Positions 15,283 through 24,475 of a DNA stretch of 64,000 nucleotides are shown here, in pieces. Origin of the DNA: Cytophagales bacterium (GTDB lineage: Bacteria; Bacteroidota; Bacteroidia; Cytophagales; Bernardetiaceae). Within the stretch, counting starts at the first letter, position 1, and every line of letters begins with the position of its first letter. Location: positions 62,001-126,000 of the forward strand of contig RDZD01000009.1 of assembly GCA_004293815.1 (NCBI GenBank), written 5' to 3'. The notes below the pieces were generated by a model. It was not told the origin of the DNA, did no database searches, and saw nothing but the letters and a program-made list of their open reading frames with translations. The translations under genes were made by a program, and so were the position numbers.

Positions 15283-17793
15283 CTAGTCAGCTGCGCCATT
15301 CATTCCGCCGCCAGCCTGAGGCGATATCACCAAGTTAAGAGGCTTGAGCACCTTTTCTTCCAAAAGAGCTATTTGAAGCACCTCTTCAATACTTTTCACA
15401 TAATATATCGTGAGACCGCTGCGGTACACCTCTTCAATGTCTTCCAAATCCTTCTGGTTTTTATAGCAGAGAATGATTTCCCATATCCCAGCGCGCTTTG
15501 CAGCCAATATTTTCTCCTTGATGCCACCCACTGGCAGAACACGCCCAGTAAGCGTTATCTCTCCCGTCATGGCGAGCCTTGGTTTGATTTTGCGCTGAGT
15601 ATAGGTAGAAGCCATAGAGGTCAGCATGGTAATACCTGCCGAAGGGCCATCTTTAGGCACAGCACCAGAGGGCACATGTATGTGGAGATCGTAGTGGTTA
15701 AAAAGCCTTGAATCAATGCCGATTTGCTCATCGTGTGCTTTAAGGTATGAAAGAGCCGTAGTGGCAGACTCTTTCATGACATTGCCCAAATAACCCGAGA
15801 GGATGAGTTTTCCTTTTCCTTTACTTAAACTTGACTCGATATGTAGCACGTCGCCGCCAAGCGGTGTCCAAGCTAAGCCCGTAACCACGCCTGCCACATC
15901 CGTATCTTCATAATTTTCCATCTCAAAAACAGGTACACCAAGTTTTGTTTTGAGATCTTGAGCGGTTATTTTTTTAGCGTAACTAGGCTCTTTGGCTACC
16001 TGAATGGCTGTCTTGCGTGCCAGTGCAGCTATTTGCTGAGAGAGCTTGCGAACACCAGCCTCAAGCGTGTAGTTTTGAATGAGGGCTTCTATGGCAGAGT
16101 CCTCCATGTTGAATTGCTTGGCTGTGAGACCATGCTCTTTACGTATCTTACTCACCAAGTGGTTTTTGGCGATTTGTAGTTTTTCTTCTTGGGTATAGCC
16201 CGAGAGCTGAACAACTTCCATACGATCGCGTAGAGCAGGATGTACGCTATCTAAACTATTGGCAGTAGCGATAAATAACACCTTAGAAAGGTCATAATCT
16301 ACCTCTAAATAATGATCGTTGAAAGTATTGTTTTGCTCCGGATCTAGTACTTCCAGAAGGGCAGAGGCAGGATCACCCCTAAAATCAGCCCCTACTTTAT
16401 CTAGCTCATCCAGAATAAATACGGGATTGGCAGCACCTGCTTTTTTGATATTCTGAACAATTCGGCCAGGCATAGCTCCTATATAAGTGCGTCTATGTCC
16501 ACGAATTTCTGCTTCATCACGCACACCGCCCAAAGACATGCGAACGTATTTTCGGCCAAGAGCTTTGGCTATAGACTTCCCTAGAGATGTTTTACCCACA
16601 CCAGGCGGTCCCAAAAGACATAAAATAGGCCCTTTCATGCTGTTAGTGAGCTTTAGAACAGCTAAAAACTCAATGATACGGTCTTTAACTTTCTCCAGCC
16701 CAAAGTGATCTTTATCCAGAACTTTGCGAGCTCGTTCAAGGTCTAAATTGTCTTTGGTTAACTCCTGCCAAGGCAAATCCAGCATAAATTCTAGATAATT
16801 TAGGCCAATGGCATAATCAGGAGCCATGCTATTGGTACGTCCAAGTCTGTCGGCTTCTTTTTTGAAGTGCTTAGCCACAGGCTCTGGCCATTTTTTCTTG
16901 GCAGCGCGTTCTTTGAATTTTCGCAAATCTGACTCGGGAGTATCATCGCCCAGTTCATCTTGTAATACCTTTATTTGCTGGCGCAAAAAGTAATCGCGCT
17001 GCTGCTGCTCTATGTCGTGGTGCGTTTTGTTGGTAATATCACTTTTGATTTCAAGCATATCAAGTTCTCTGAAAATAAATTCCAAAAGTTTGACAGCTTT
17101 ATCAATGACTGAATCTATTGTGAGTAACGCCTGACGCTCTTCGTGATCTATGTGAATGATGTTAGAAGATAAAAAATCTACCATGAAGCGCAAGCTTGTA
17201 ATGTTGTCAAGAGCCACATGCGCATCATCTGGAATGTCAGGGTTTAACTTGATCATTTGCTGAGCATTTTCCCTGATAGTTTTCAAAATCACCTTGGCTC
17301 TTTTCGCTTCCGCAGTAGTAGGCATAATGTCAGTCAAGTACTCTACCTCAGCCACCAAATACGGGTTCTCCTGAACAGACTTGGTCATTCTGAAGCGATT
17401 TTTGCCTTGTATGATGATTGTGGTGCTGCCATCATGCCCTGTAATGACTTTTATAATCTTGGCTAAAGTACCTACTTCATATAAGTCATCATATTGTGGT
17501 TCTTCTGTCTTTATATTTTTTTGAGCACAGACACCTATATATTTTTGTCCATTTTTCACAAGCTGTTTGATGGTGTTGAGAGACTTTAGTCTACCCACCG
17601 TAACAGGAACCACCACACTTCTGAAAAGCACTGTGTTGCGAAGCGGTAAAATAGTTAATTGTTTAGGAAGCTCCATCTGAGCATCAGTATCTTCTGGCTC
17701 CTCGCCCAATCGCACCAAGTCACGCAAATTGTGTTCTGAGTCTAGAATACTTGCAAGTATGGTTTCATCTGAAAGCTTTTTTTTCTTTCGCAT
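15283..17793 (-). CDS. lon: ATP-dependent protease Lon
   Basis: 836 residues from the ATG at 17793 ([19 protein letters not shown]); an upstream in-frame start at 17853 would overlap the putative operators and adds an untypical peptide. The LON N-terminal substrate domain starts at about residue 45 ([12 protein letters not shown]). The AAA+ module has Walker [14 protein letters not shown] near 396 and Walker [11 protein letters not shown] near 464. The C-terminal serine protease has KDGPSAGIT with the catalytic Ser near 716 and [13 protein letters not shown] with the catalytic Lys near 758. Lon degrades misfolded and regulatory proteins. The gene is single and convergent with bamA. Two copies of a palindrome in its leader suggest specific, probably stress-related, control. 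Confidence 0.96.
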   Translation of the reverse strand: MRKKKKLSDETILASILDSEHNLRDLVRLGEEPEDTDAQMELPKQLTILPLRNTVLFRSVVVPVTVGRLKSLNTIKQLVKNGQKYIGVCAQKNIKTEEPQYDDLYEVGTLAKIIKVITGHDGSTTIIIQGKNRFRMTKSVQENPYLVAEVEYLTDIMPTTAEAKRAKVILKTIRENAQQMIKLNPDIPDDAHVALDNITSLRFMVDFLSSNIIHIDHEERQALLTIDSVIDKAVKLLEFIFRELDMLEIKSDITNKTHHDIEQQQRDYFLRQQIKVLQDELGDDTPESDLRKFKERAAKKKWPEPVAKHFKKEADRLGRTNSMAPDYAIGLNYLEFMLDLPWQELTKDNLDLERARKVLDKDHFGLEKVKDRIIEFLAVLKLTNSMKGPILCLLGPPGVGKTSLGKSIAKALGRKYVRMSLGGVRDEAEIRGHRRTYIGAMPGRIVQNIKKAGAANPVFILDELDKVGADFRGDPASALLEVLDPEQNNTFNDHYLEVDYDLSKVLFIATANSLDSVHPALRDRMEVVQLSGYTQEEKLQIAKNHLVSKIRKEHGLTAKQFNMEDSAIEALIQNYTLEAGVRKLSQQIAALARKTAIQVAKEPSYAKKITAQDLKTKLGVPVFEMENYEDTDVAGVVTGLAWTPLGGDVLHIESSLSKGKGKLILSGYLGNVMKESATTALSYLKAHDEQIGIDSRLFNHYDLHIHVPSGAVPKDGPSAGITMLTSMASTYTQRKIKPRLAMTGEITLTGRVLPVGGIKEKILAAKRAGIWEIILCYKNQKDLEDIEEVYRSGLTIYYVKSIEEVLQIALLEEKVLKPLNLVISPQAGGGMNGAAD

Positions 17794-17816
17794 CTTAATC
17801 GTTAAAGAATAATGTA

Positions 17817-17860
17817 TGACAAATTGTCTTATGCGTATTGCAGACATTGACAAATTGTCT
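17817..17860 (-). promoter_or_regulatory. paired palindromic operator-like sites upstream of lon
   Basis: The 13-mer TGACAAATTGTCT occurs at 17817-17829 and again, identically, at 17848-17860. Its core GACAA-A-TTGTC is a palindrome around a single base, and the two copies are 31 bases apart, that is three helical turns. They lie 24 and 55 bases upstream of the lon start. No -7 box of the housekeeping type is evident here. This is what two tandem binding sites for a dimeric regulator would look like. Confidence 0.55.
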
Positions 17861-18022
17861 AAATATTTTTACAAACCGACAGTTTTAAGACTATCTTTAA
17901 TGAAATCAAAGAGAATCGTTATATACCTGTTTATCAGAGCAATAACGTCTTATTTCTTTTAAAAACAGCGTTTAAATAGAGGCTGTTTTGCTTGGTAGTG
18001 CAATAAGAATACCACAACTCAG

Positions 18023-18613
18023 CTAGGCGTAGTAAGAGCTGATGAGAGCATAAACTACTACACCCGTAACAGCTACGTAAAGCCACGTTGGAAAAGTCCA
18101 TTTCGCCAAACGGCGGTGCTTGTCCAGCTGTCCCGATACTGCGTAGTAAACCGTAAAGAGTACGAGAGGAACAATGATAGCCGCAAGAATGATGTGGGTA
18201 ATGAGAATTACCAAATAAATATATCGCCACGCACCCACAGCCGCTTTTTCTGCTGCATCTACTATGTCGTCGTTGTTGATGTCACCAAAAAAGGTCTTGG
18301 GGCCTGCATAATGAAAAAGTACATAGCTAATCAAAAATAAAGAAGATAAAGTAAATGCAGAAAACATAAAAGTGCGGTGCAGCTCTATATTTTTGCTTTT
18401 CACAGCCCAGTAACCGCCCATAAGGCATACAGCCGTGGCAGAGTTTAAGGTGGCGTTAAGGTGAGGTAACCAAAGCACCCATGCTTCGCTCACTTGACTG
18501 CTTTTTGGCATAAAAAGAAGAACTGCCACAACCAAAGGAACAGCTATAGAAAGAATTCCTATGAGCCAAACTATGCGGCGGTCGGTTTGTTTATCAGATG
18601 TAAGAGTGGTCAT
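18023..18613 (-). CDS. DUF420 family membrane protein (CtaM/YozB-like)
   Basis: A 196-residue protein with five or six hydrophobic helices. Typical DUF420 sequences are visible: LPHLNATLNSATAVCLMGGYW, KNIELHRTFMFSAFTLSSLF, SYVLFHY and LVILITHIILAAIIVPLVLFT, with conserved His residues in the helices, and KHRRLAKWTFPTWLYVAVTG. Relatives (CtaM, YozB) are linked to maturation of heme-copper oxidases in other bacteria. No oxidase genes are present nearby, so the role is inferred from the family only. The start ATG is at 18613. Confidence 0.85.
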   Translation of the reverse strand: MTTLTSDKQTDRRIVWLIGILSIAVPLVVAVLLFMPKSSQVSEAWVLWLPHLNATLNSATAVCLMGGYWAVKSKNIELHRTFMFSAFTLSSLFLISYVLFHYAGPKTFFGDINNDDIVDAAEKAAVGAWRYIYLVILITHIILAAIIVPLVLFTVYYAVSGQLDKHRRLAKWTFPTWLYVAVTGVVVYALISSYYA

Positions 18614-18858
18614 TTAGATGCTTTATAAATTTTGTTATTACGTAAGAAACCAATAATTGTATTAGGTTGTTTTGAGAGACCCTAATTTTGCACTCAAGGC
18701 TGAACTTTGGCGCGCAAAACTACGAGATAATGCCCAAAAGAACAAGTGCTTCATACAAACGTGTAGCGATGCAATTTTTTTTATTTGCCTTAGTTCAATA
18801 ATTCTAATGTTCTAACAGTTTTTAATTAGTTATTCCGTATTTCTAGCCCCCTCTGTCG

Positions 18859-20235
18859 GTGTCAAAATCTTATTCCTTTTCGTGGGGTGATTACCGCCCT
18901 CATATTTTACACATCTTAAAGCTTGGCTATCCTATTTTGGTGGGTCAGCTGGGGGTAATGCTGATAGTTTTAACTGATGTTGTCATGGTAGGGCATTTTA
19001 GCAGTTTGGCTTTGGCAGCCTCTGCTCTTGGCAACGGCATTTTTTATGGTGTTTTGTTCGCCTTAAACGGCTTTACGTTTGGGCTTAAGCCGCCCGTGGC
19101 GGAGGCAGACGCTCAAAATAAGCCCGAGAGGGTGGCAGATTTGCTGGCTCATGGGTTGTTATTTTTCTCTGGTCTCTGCCTGATAACTTTGCTGTTTTTT
19201 AAAGTTTTTGTATCCAACTTAGAATACATCCTTTTTATGCAGCCCCCTGATGTGATAGCAGAAGCCAAGCCTTACATGATGTGGCTGGCTTGGTCTTGCG
19301 TACCACATATCATGTACCATTGTCTAGAACAGTTTGTGGAAGGGCTGTCGCGTACCAAAATTTCCATGGTGGCCAATGTGATTGGTAATGTGGTGCACTT
19401 TGCGCTTAACTATTTGCTTATTTTTGGGCATTGGGGTTTTCCAGAACTTGGTTTGGTGGGCGCGGGCGTGAGTACGCTTGTGTCGCGCTTTGTTATTTTT
19501 CTTACATTTCTTCTTTATATTGTATGGGACAAAGATCTTTCGATATATGTCGGAATCATCAGAAAGTCTTTTCGCTTGGATACTTCTTACTTTAAACTGC
19601 TGCTCAGCTTGGGCTTACCCATTGCTTTGCAAATGTTTTTTGAAGTAACTGCCTTTACTGCATGTATGTTGATGTCGGGTAATATTGGTAAAATAGAACT
19701 TGCCGCACATCAAATAGTTCTCAATATCAGTATTCTGACATACCTTGTAGCGGCTAGCTTTGGCCAGAGCAGTACCATTGTTCTGGCGCGTTTGGCGGCT
19801 CAGTCTCAGACTGTACACCAAGCGGGGCGTATCGCGTTGGCATGGGTCTTGTTTTTGATGCTTGTCTTTGGTGTTTTGATTATGGTTTTTAAAACATGGG
19901 TACCATTGCTCTACCTCAGCACAGACGATCCAAACTTTGAAACGATTCGGCTCATGGCAGCTGGGTTGATGTTTATTGTGGCTCTTTATCAGATTGCAGA
20001 CGGTGCGCAGGTGCTTTTGATGGGCATCTTAAGGGGTTTGCAGGACGTACGTATGCCTACTTACTTGGTCTTGTTTGCCTACTGGGTGATTGGCATACCT
20101 AGTGCTTATGTATTTGCCTTTGTGCTAAATGGCGGCATAGAAGGCGTATGGTGGGGCTTGTGTTTGGGCTTGTTTGTGTCGGCTTTATTGCTTGTTATGA
20201 GAGCGGAAAAACTCTATCGCAAACGTGGCTTATAG
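18859..20235 (+). CDS. MATE family multidrug/sodium antiporter
   Basis: 458 residues starting with GTG at 18859; the next in-frame ATG would remove most of the first helix, so the GTG start is preferred. It has the twelve-helix pattern of MATE exporters, with LKLGYPILVGQLGVMLIVLTDVVMVGHF as helix 1 and a similar stretch (LLSLGLPIALQMFFEVTAF) starting the second half. Such proteins expel cationic drugs or metabolites in exchange for Na+ or H+. NorM-like subfamily is likely. The gene stands alone between two genes on the opposite strand. A short hairpin with a T-rich tail at 20238-20259 may terminate it. Confidence 0.92.
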   Translation: MSKSYSFSWGDYRPHILHILKLGYPILVGQLGVMLIVLTDVVMVGHFSSLALAASALGNGIFYGVLFALNGFTFGLKPPVAEADAQNKPERVADLLAHGLLFFSGLCLITLLFFKVFVSNLEYILFMQPPDVIAEAKPYMMWLAWSCVPHIMYHCLEQFVEGLSRTKISMVANVIGNVVHFALNYLLIFGHWGFPELGLVGAGVSTLVSRFVIFLTFLLYIVWDKDLSIYVGIIRKSFRLDTSYFKLLLSLGLPIALQMFFEVTAFTACMLMSGNIGKIELAAHQIVLNISILTYLVAASFGQSSTIVLARLAAQSQTVHQAGRIALAWVLFLMLVFGVLIMVFKTWVPLLYLSTDDPNFETIRLMAAGLMFIVALYQIADGAQVLLMGILRGLQDVRMPTYLVLFAYWVIGIPSAYVFAFVLNGGIEGVWWGLCLGLFVSALLLVMRAEKLYRKRGL

Positions 20236-20382
20236 ACATCTTTTAGAAAAGATTGATTTTTATATATTTTCTAGTCTTGCTTTTGCTGTGCAATATGCTT
20301 ATTGCTCATCTACAGCTATAGAAAGTCCTAAAGCGTATATACAACTTAGACCCTTAATTTTTTAAAAAGTAAGGAGTAGGTT

Positions 20383-22455
20383 TTATCCTGCACTTTTTTG
20401 TGTGTAGCTACGGTAGGCAAAGCGTAAAAGTAGTACTTCTGCCAATAAAAAAATCAAAGCTAAAAGCACAAAATAACGCCAAAGAGGTATCGCGACATTG
20501 TCTTTGATGAAATCAGACTTAAAAGACTCGCTATTCAAATTTTCTATCACTTTGACGTTTTTTTGTCCAGAAAATAGCGTTTTAAGCTCGTCTAGACTAT
20601 AATAGCTCAGCATAGACTCTGTTTTGTCATAGTTGAAAGCCAATAAGCCCATTAACTTATTATCTGCTTTGCGGATGAGTTCGTAGTTCCCAGCTTCAAT
20701 ATTGTCTTTGGGTATTTCTAAAATGAGCTGTGTTCCTAGTGTGCGCTGTGGTGGAATAAGCTCCAACTTTCCGTCTAGTTTTCGCAGAATAAATAAGTCG
20801 GATTGTGCTAAGCTGTCTATTTCCAAAGCAGCGGTATTTTCAGCCAATGACCAAGCCAGACGCTCTGTTTTGAGCTTACTAAGCAAAGCCATTTTGTACA
20901 TGATGGGCACAAAAAGAGCGTGTTTGTGAAAGTTAGTGAATTCATCTTGCAAGGGTGAGGCAGCCAAATAAAGGCGACTTTTGCCCAAAAGTAACTCGCT
21001 CAAGAAAACCTCACCCGCGCGGGTACGCAAGAGGCTCTGCCCCGCACGCCAGCGCACGAGAGGTAGTGCCTCTGGTACGCTCATATCGGGCGTAATGCGC
21101 TCAAAAACCCCTTCAAAAAACGGGTTATTGCGGTCGGGCACTTCCATTGCCACAAGCGGTGCGCCTAGGGCAGCACTCAGGGTGTTGCTTTCTATCCCAA
21201 AAGTGCGCCTAAATCCATTTAAATCTGGCTTAGAAGCTGGAAATACAGCAATACTACCACCCTGTAGCATAAACTTTTTCAAACTTTCTTCTAGACTATT
21301 GTCTATAGCATTGATATTTTCTAACACAATCAAGTCGGCCTGAAGCAAACTGCTATAGTCTAGGCTATTTTGAGCATTCTTTTTAACATCAAAAAAATCT
21401 TCATTGTCAAAAACTTTGGCAGCGAAACTGCTTTCTGGACTTTGGCCGCCGCCCGTTATGGTCTGTATCTTGATTTTTGGTGCTACAGAAAGCGTAAAAA
21501 AGTAGTTATTGTCAAATATCATGGGACTGTCGTCCAAGCTAATTTTGCAAGCTTGATCGCTGTTTGTGGTCAGTGTAAAGTTCATTTTGATTGTCTGTGA
21601 GGCATTTCCCACTAGGCTCACCGTGGCTGCTGAGGCTTGTGTTTGGCCTATAAAAAGTTTGATGTCTTTATTTTCTACAGCCTGTGCACCCGCATTTTTT
21701 AGACGCACCATGGCACTGTTGGTTTCGCCTGCCCTTATGAAGGTCTTTTCTAGCCAAATAGAATCTACATACAAATTAGCCATATTGGTAGGCGAAATGG
21801 GCAGCAAATACAAATTGTTAATCGTATCCATTTTAAGCTTCTGCAAGTCCCCAATAGAGCTTTTTTGAAAATCTGAAACCCAAAACAAATGGTTGCCCGA
21901 ACCCGCTGCGTTATTGAGCAAAGCTGCTTCTTGCTTTCTTGCCACCTCCGCAAGTGCGCGGCCGCTTGGGCTATAATTAATTTTACTTAAATTTTCTTCT
22001 GTTTTAGCGCGGTCGTAAAAATAATTATAGTTACCATCAAAACTATTGTCTATAAACTGAAAAAGGGTGCTTTGAGAAAACACCGAAAGGATATTTTGCA
22101 CAAAACCCGCACCTAAATCCAAGATATGTTTGCCATCTCTTTCGTTTTGTGAACTAAAAGAGTTATCCAAGTATATGCTTACGTAGAGACCACCGCTACC
22201 CTGCACAGCTTTTTGGGAGGGAATAACAGGCCGAGCAAAGGCTAACACCAAACAAACCACAAAAGCAATGCGCATGAGCAACACCAACCAATTCTTGATT
22301 TTGTCTTTGGCGTTGGCAGTTTGCTTGACGCTCTGCAAAAAAGCCACATTGCTAAACAATATGCGCTTAGGCCGCTGAAAGTTAAAGAAGTGAATAATGA
22401 TAGGCACGCTCAAGGCCAAAAGCCCCCAGAGATAGAGACTATGCAAAAATATCAT
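20383..22455 (-). CDS. BatA-domain / vWA-like membrane protein
   Basis: A 690-residue protein. The N-terminal helix pair is characteristic of the BatA (aerotolerance) domain: FLHSLYLWGLLALSVPIIIHFFNFQRPKR with ILFSNVAFLQ. A second helix (NWLVLLMRIAFVVCLVLAFARPVIP) follows, then a von Willebrand-A-like region beginning VSIYLDNSFSSQNE (the MIDAS DxSxS motif reads DNSFS) and a C-terminal helix IPLWRYFVLLALIFLLAEVLLL. Members of this group are large orphan relatives of Bat proteins, common in Bacteroidota, often next to MoxR-type ATPases; none is present here. Function is not established. Confidence 0.85.
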   Translation of the reverse strand: MIFLHSLYLWGLLALSVPIIIHFFNFQRPKRILFSNVAFLQSVKQTANAKDKIKNWLVLLMRIAFVVCLVLAFARPVIPSQKAVQGSGGLYVSIYLDNSFSSQNERDGKHILDLGAGFVQNILSVFSQSTLFQFIDNSFDGNYNYFYDRAKTEENLSKINYSPSGRALAEVARKQEAALLNNAAGSGNHLFWVSDFQKSSIGDLQKLKMDTINNLYLLPISPTNMANLYVDSIWLEKTFIRAGETNSAMVRLKNAGAQAVENKDIKLFIGQTQASAATVSLVGNASQTIKMNFTLTTNSDQACKISLDDSPMIFDNNYFFTLSVAPKIKIQTITGGGQSPESSFAAKVFDNEDFFDVKKNAQNSLDYSSLLQADLIVLENINAIDNSLEESLKKFMLQGGSIAVFPASKPDLNGFRRTFGIESNTLSAALGAPLVAMEVPDRNNPFFEGVFERITPDMSVPEALPLVRWRAGQSLLRTRAGEVFLSELLLGKSRLYLAASPLQDEFTNFHKHALFVPIMYKMALLSKLKTERLAWSLAENTAALEIDSLAQSDLFILRKLDGKLELIPPQRTLGTQLILEIPKDNIEAGNYELIRKADNKLMGLLAFNYDKTESMLSYYSLDELKTLFSGQKNVKVIENLNSESFKSDFIKDNVAIPLWRYFVLLALIFLLAEVLLLRFAYRSYTQKSAG

Positions 22456-22604
22456 GCTTGCGGTTGAGAATAGGTCGTTTCTTAGGTAAATCTAGTCTTT
22501 TCAAAATGCTATTTGGGGCAGCATTTTAGTAACAACACGTAAATAAAAAAACTTTGGCTCAAAATTGCAAAAGCCATCGCCGGTTTATACTTTTTGTGAT
22601 ATTC

Positions 22605-23306
22605 CTATTTCAGAATCAATTTTTCGTCGTAGGGAGTAGAATTGACCTTCTCAAGCTTTGTGCTGGCACTGAGTGGGAGTTGAATCTGATAAGAATTCAA
22701 CTCACCACGGTCATAATTTTCTTTATAGCTGGTTTCGCCCTCTCTTATTGCAAAAATAAAGCGTTTGCCTTCGGTATCATAAGCTAAATCTTTAACAGAT
22801 ACTCGTTTGCTGTCTATAGACGCTGACTGATAGCCGCAACGCATAATTTTGTAGTCCACGAGTTCGTGGTTGGGAGTGAGGAACACTAAAATTTCTTCTT
22901 CATACACGCTGCGTCCCGTTGTTGCGTCTTTGCCAATCAAATATACGGCATAGCCACCATCTACTTCGCAGTAGGCAGCCACCTTGGCCAGTTTCACTTG
23001 TGCACTTTGTAAACCTAAAGCTTGGCAGTCCATTTCTTGGTCTTGAGGTTCGGCAGTGCCAGACTTTACACTACCTACAAAAGTTTGTATATCTGATGCG
23101 CTTGCACCCGCCAGCGCATCTTCTGTAGATAGCTCGCCACTTTGCCCTTCTCCTTCTGAGGTGGGATTTTCACCATCAGACTCGCTTGTTTGTTCTTGAT
23201 TTAAAGAATCTTGCGATGTTTCATTGTTACTAACTATCGCGCCGCAAGCCGAAAGAGCAAAAAGCGATACAAAAAGCGCGGCAGTTTTCAAGTAATTGCA
23301 AATCAT
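22605..23306 (-). CDS. lipoprotein of unknown function
   Basis: A 233-residue protein starting at the ATG at 23306 (a TTG lies in frame two codons earlier). The signal ends in a good lipobox, LFALSACGAI. It is followed by a long Ser/Glu/Gln-rich linker (about 25-75) as usual for surface or periplasmic lipoproteins. The globular part has EMDCQALGLQSAQVKLAKVAAYCEVDGGYAVYLIGKD and MRCGYQ, with four cysteines that could form disulfides. I recognise no domain. A -7-like box, TACATTTG, lies at 23432-23425 on the minus strand. Confidence 0.7.
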   Translation of the reverse strand: MICNYLKTAALFVSLFALSACGAIVSNNETSQDSLNQEQTSESDGENPTSEGEGQSGELSTEDALAGASASDIQTFVGSVKSGTAEPQDQEMDCQALGLQSAQVKLAKVAAYCEVDGGYAVYLIGKDATTGRSVYEEEILVFLTPNHELVDYKIMRCGYQSASIDSKRVSVKDLAYDTEGKRFIFAIREGETSYKENYDRGELNSYQIQLPLSASTKLEKVNSTPYDEKLILK

Positions 23307-23555
23307 AGTCAAAGAAAGGGATATGTTGTTTTCGAAAGGACAAGATTGAGGGATATTGGGTTATGCAGTGCTCAGTATTGCTTTATGTAAAAACAGGCTA
23401 TACGATTTACATTTTATCACCACGCAAATGTAGTTAAAAGCAACTATAATAAGTATGGCATGTAGTTTTTTTATTGCGAGGCTTGCAATCGTATGTTTTT
23501 GATACATTCAAATTGGCGTTAGTCCTGCTTTTGAAGTAATTGTAAGAGGTTTTCT

Positions 23556-24452
23556 CTATACTTTAGTTACTTCCACCCTTGTTCCTTTCGCTGATAATTT
23601 AGATTTGAGGAATTTAGTTTTATAGCTTTTGAAGAGCAAGCAGAGCATAAAGATTGTACCTGAAACCAAAGCCATACAGCCAGAAACCGACGCATCTATG
23701 ACTAAAGCCAACCAATAACCCAAAGGCGATGCCAATACTCCAAAAAAGCATCCTAAAAAGATCATCTGCAATAAATTTTTGGTAAACAAATAAGCTGATG
23801 CCGCTGGCGAAATCAAGAAAACCAAAACCAAGATGGCACCCACAGACTCGAACGCGGCCACTGTGCTCACAGAGACCATAGCCATAAGCGCGTAGTGCCA
23901 AAAATAAACTGACAAACCTGCTACAGCCGCAAACTTTTCGTCAAAGGAACTCACTAACAAGGCTCTATAGCCAAACCAAACAAACAAAACAATTAGTAAC
24001 AAAGCACTACCCATCGTCCATACAGCCTTGGGGCCTAAATAAAGGCCGTTTTCTAAAGTCCAACGGTTGAAAGGCGTGTAGGCAATTTCTCCAAAAAGCA
24101 CACAATCCATATCTAGGTCAAGGTTGTGTCCAAAACGAGAAATCAACAACACACCTACCGAAAAGAATGCCGTAAAGATAAGCCCAATGGCGGCATCTGC
24201 TTGTACTTTCAGACTACTCTGTAAAGTCTGTATCAAGAACGTTGTTAGTAGGCCAATCAAGACTGCACCCACCAGCATGGCCAGTGGATTTCTGTCGCCA
24301 GTGTAGAAGTATGCCATAACGATACCAGGTAAAACCGCGTGAGAGATGGCATCGCCCAACATAGCCATACGCCGCAGCACCAAAAAACTGCCTAAAATGC
24401 TACAACTGGCGGCCACCAAAGCTCCGATTATCACTACCCAAAAACCGTTCAT
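23556..24452 (-). CDS. ABC-3 type metal (Zn/Mn) transporter permease
   Basis: 298 residues with eight or nine hydrophobic helices. The ABC-3 permease signature is at the N-terminus: FLVLRRMAMLGDAISHAVLPGIVMAYF, then NPLAMLVGAVLIGLLTT and, later, SVSTVAAFESVGAILVLVFLISPAASAYL. This family includes ZnuB, MntB and SitC-type permeases. The usual neighbours (ATPase and periplasmic binding protein) are absent on both sides, so this subunit must work with components encoded elsewhere, or with a paralog. It starts 23 bases after the TPR lipoprotein stops and is likely co-transcribed with it. Confidence 0.9.
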   Translation of the reverse strand: MNGFWVVIIGALVAASCSILGSFLVLRRMAMLGDAISHAVLPGIVMAYFYTGDRNPLAMLVGAVLIGLLTTFLIQTLQSSLKVQADAAIGLIFTAFFSVGVLLISRFGHNLDLDMDCVLFGEIAYTPFNRWTLENGLYLGPKAVWTMGSALLLIVLFVWFGYRALLVSSFDEKFAAVAGLSVYFWHYALMAMVSVSTVAAFESVGAILVLVFLISPAASAYLFTKNLLQMIFLGCFFGVLASPLGYWLALVIDASVSGCMALVSGTIFMLCLLFKSYKTKFLKSKLSAKGTRVEVTKV

Positions 24453-24475
24453 GTCCTGTGTTCTTTATCTGGTAT

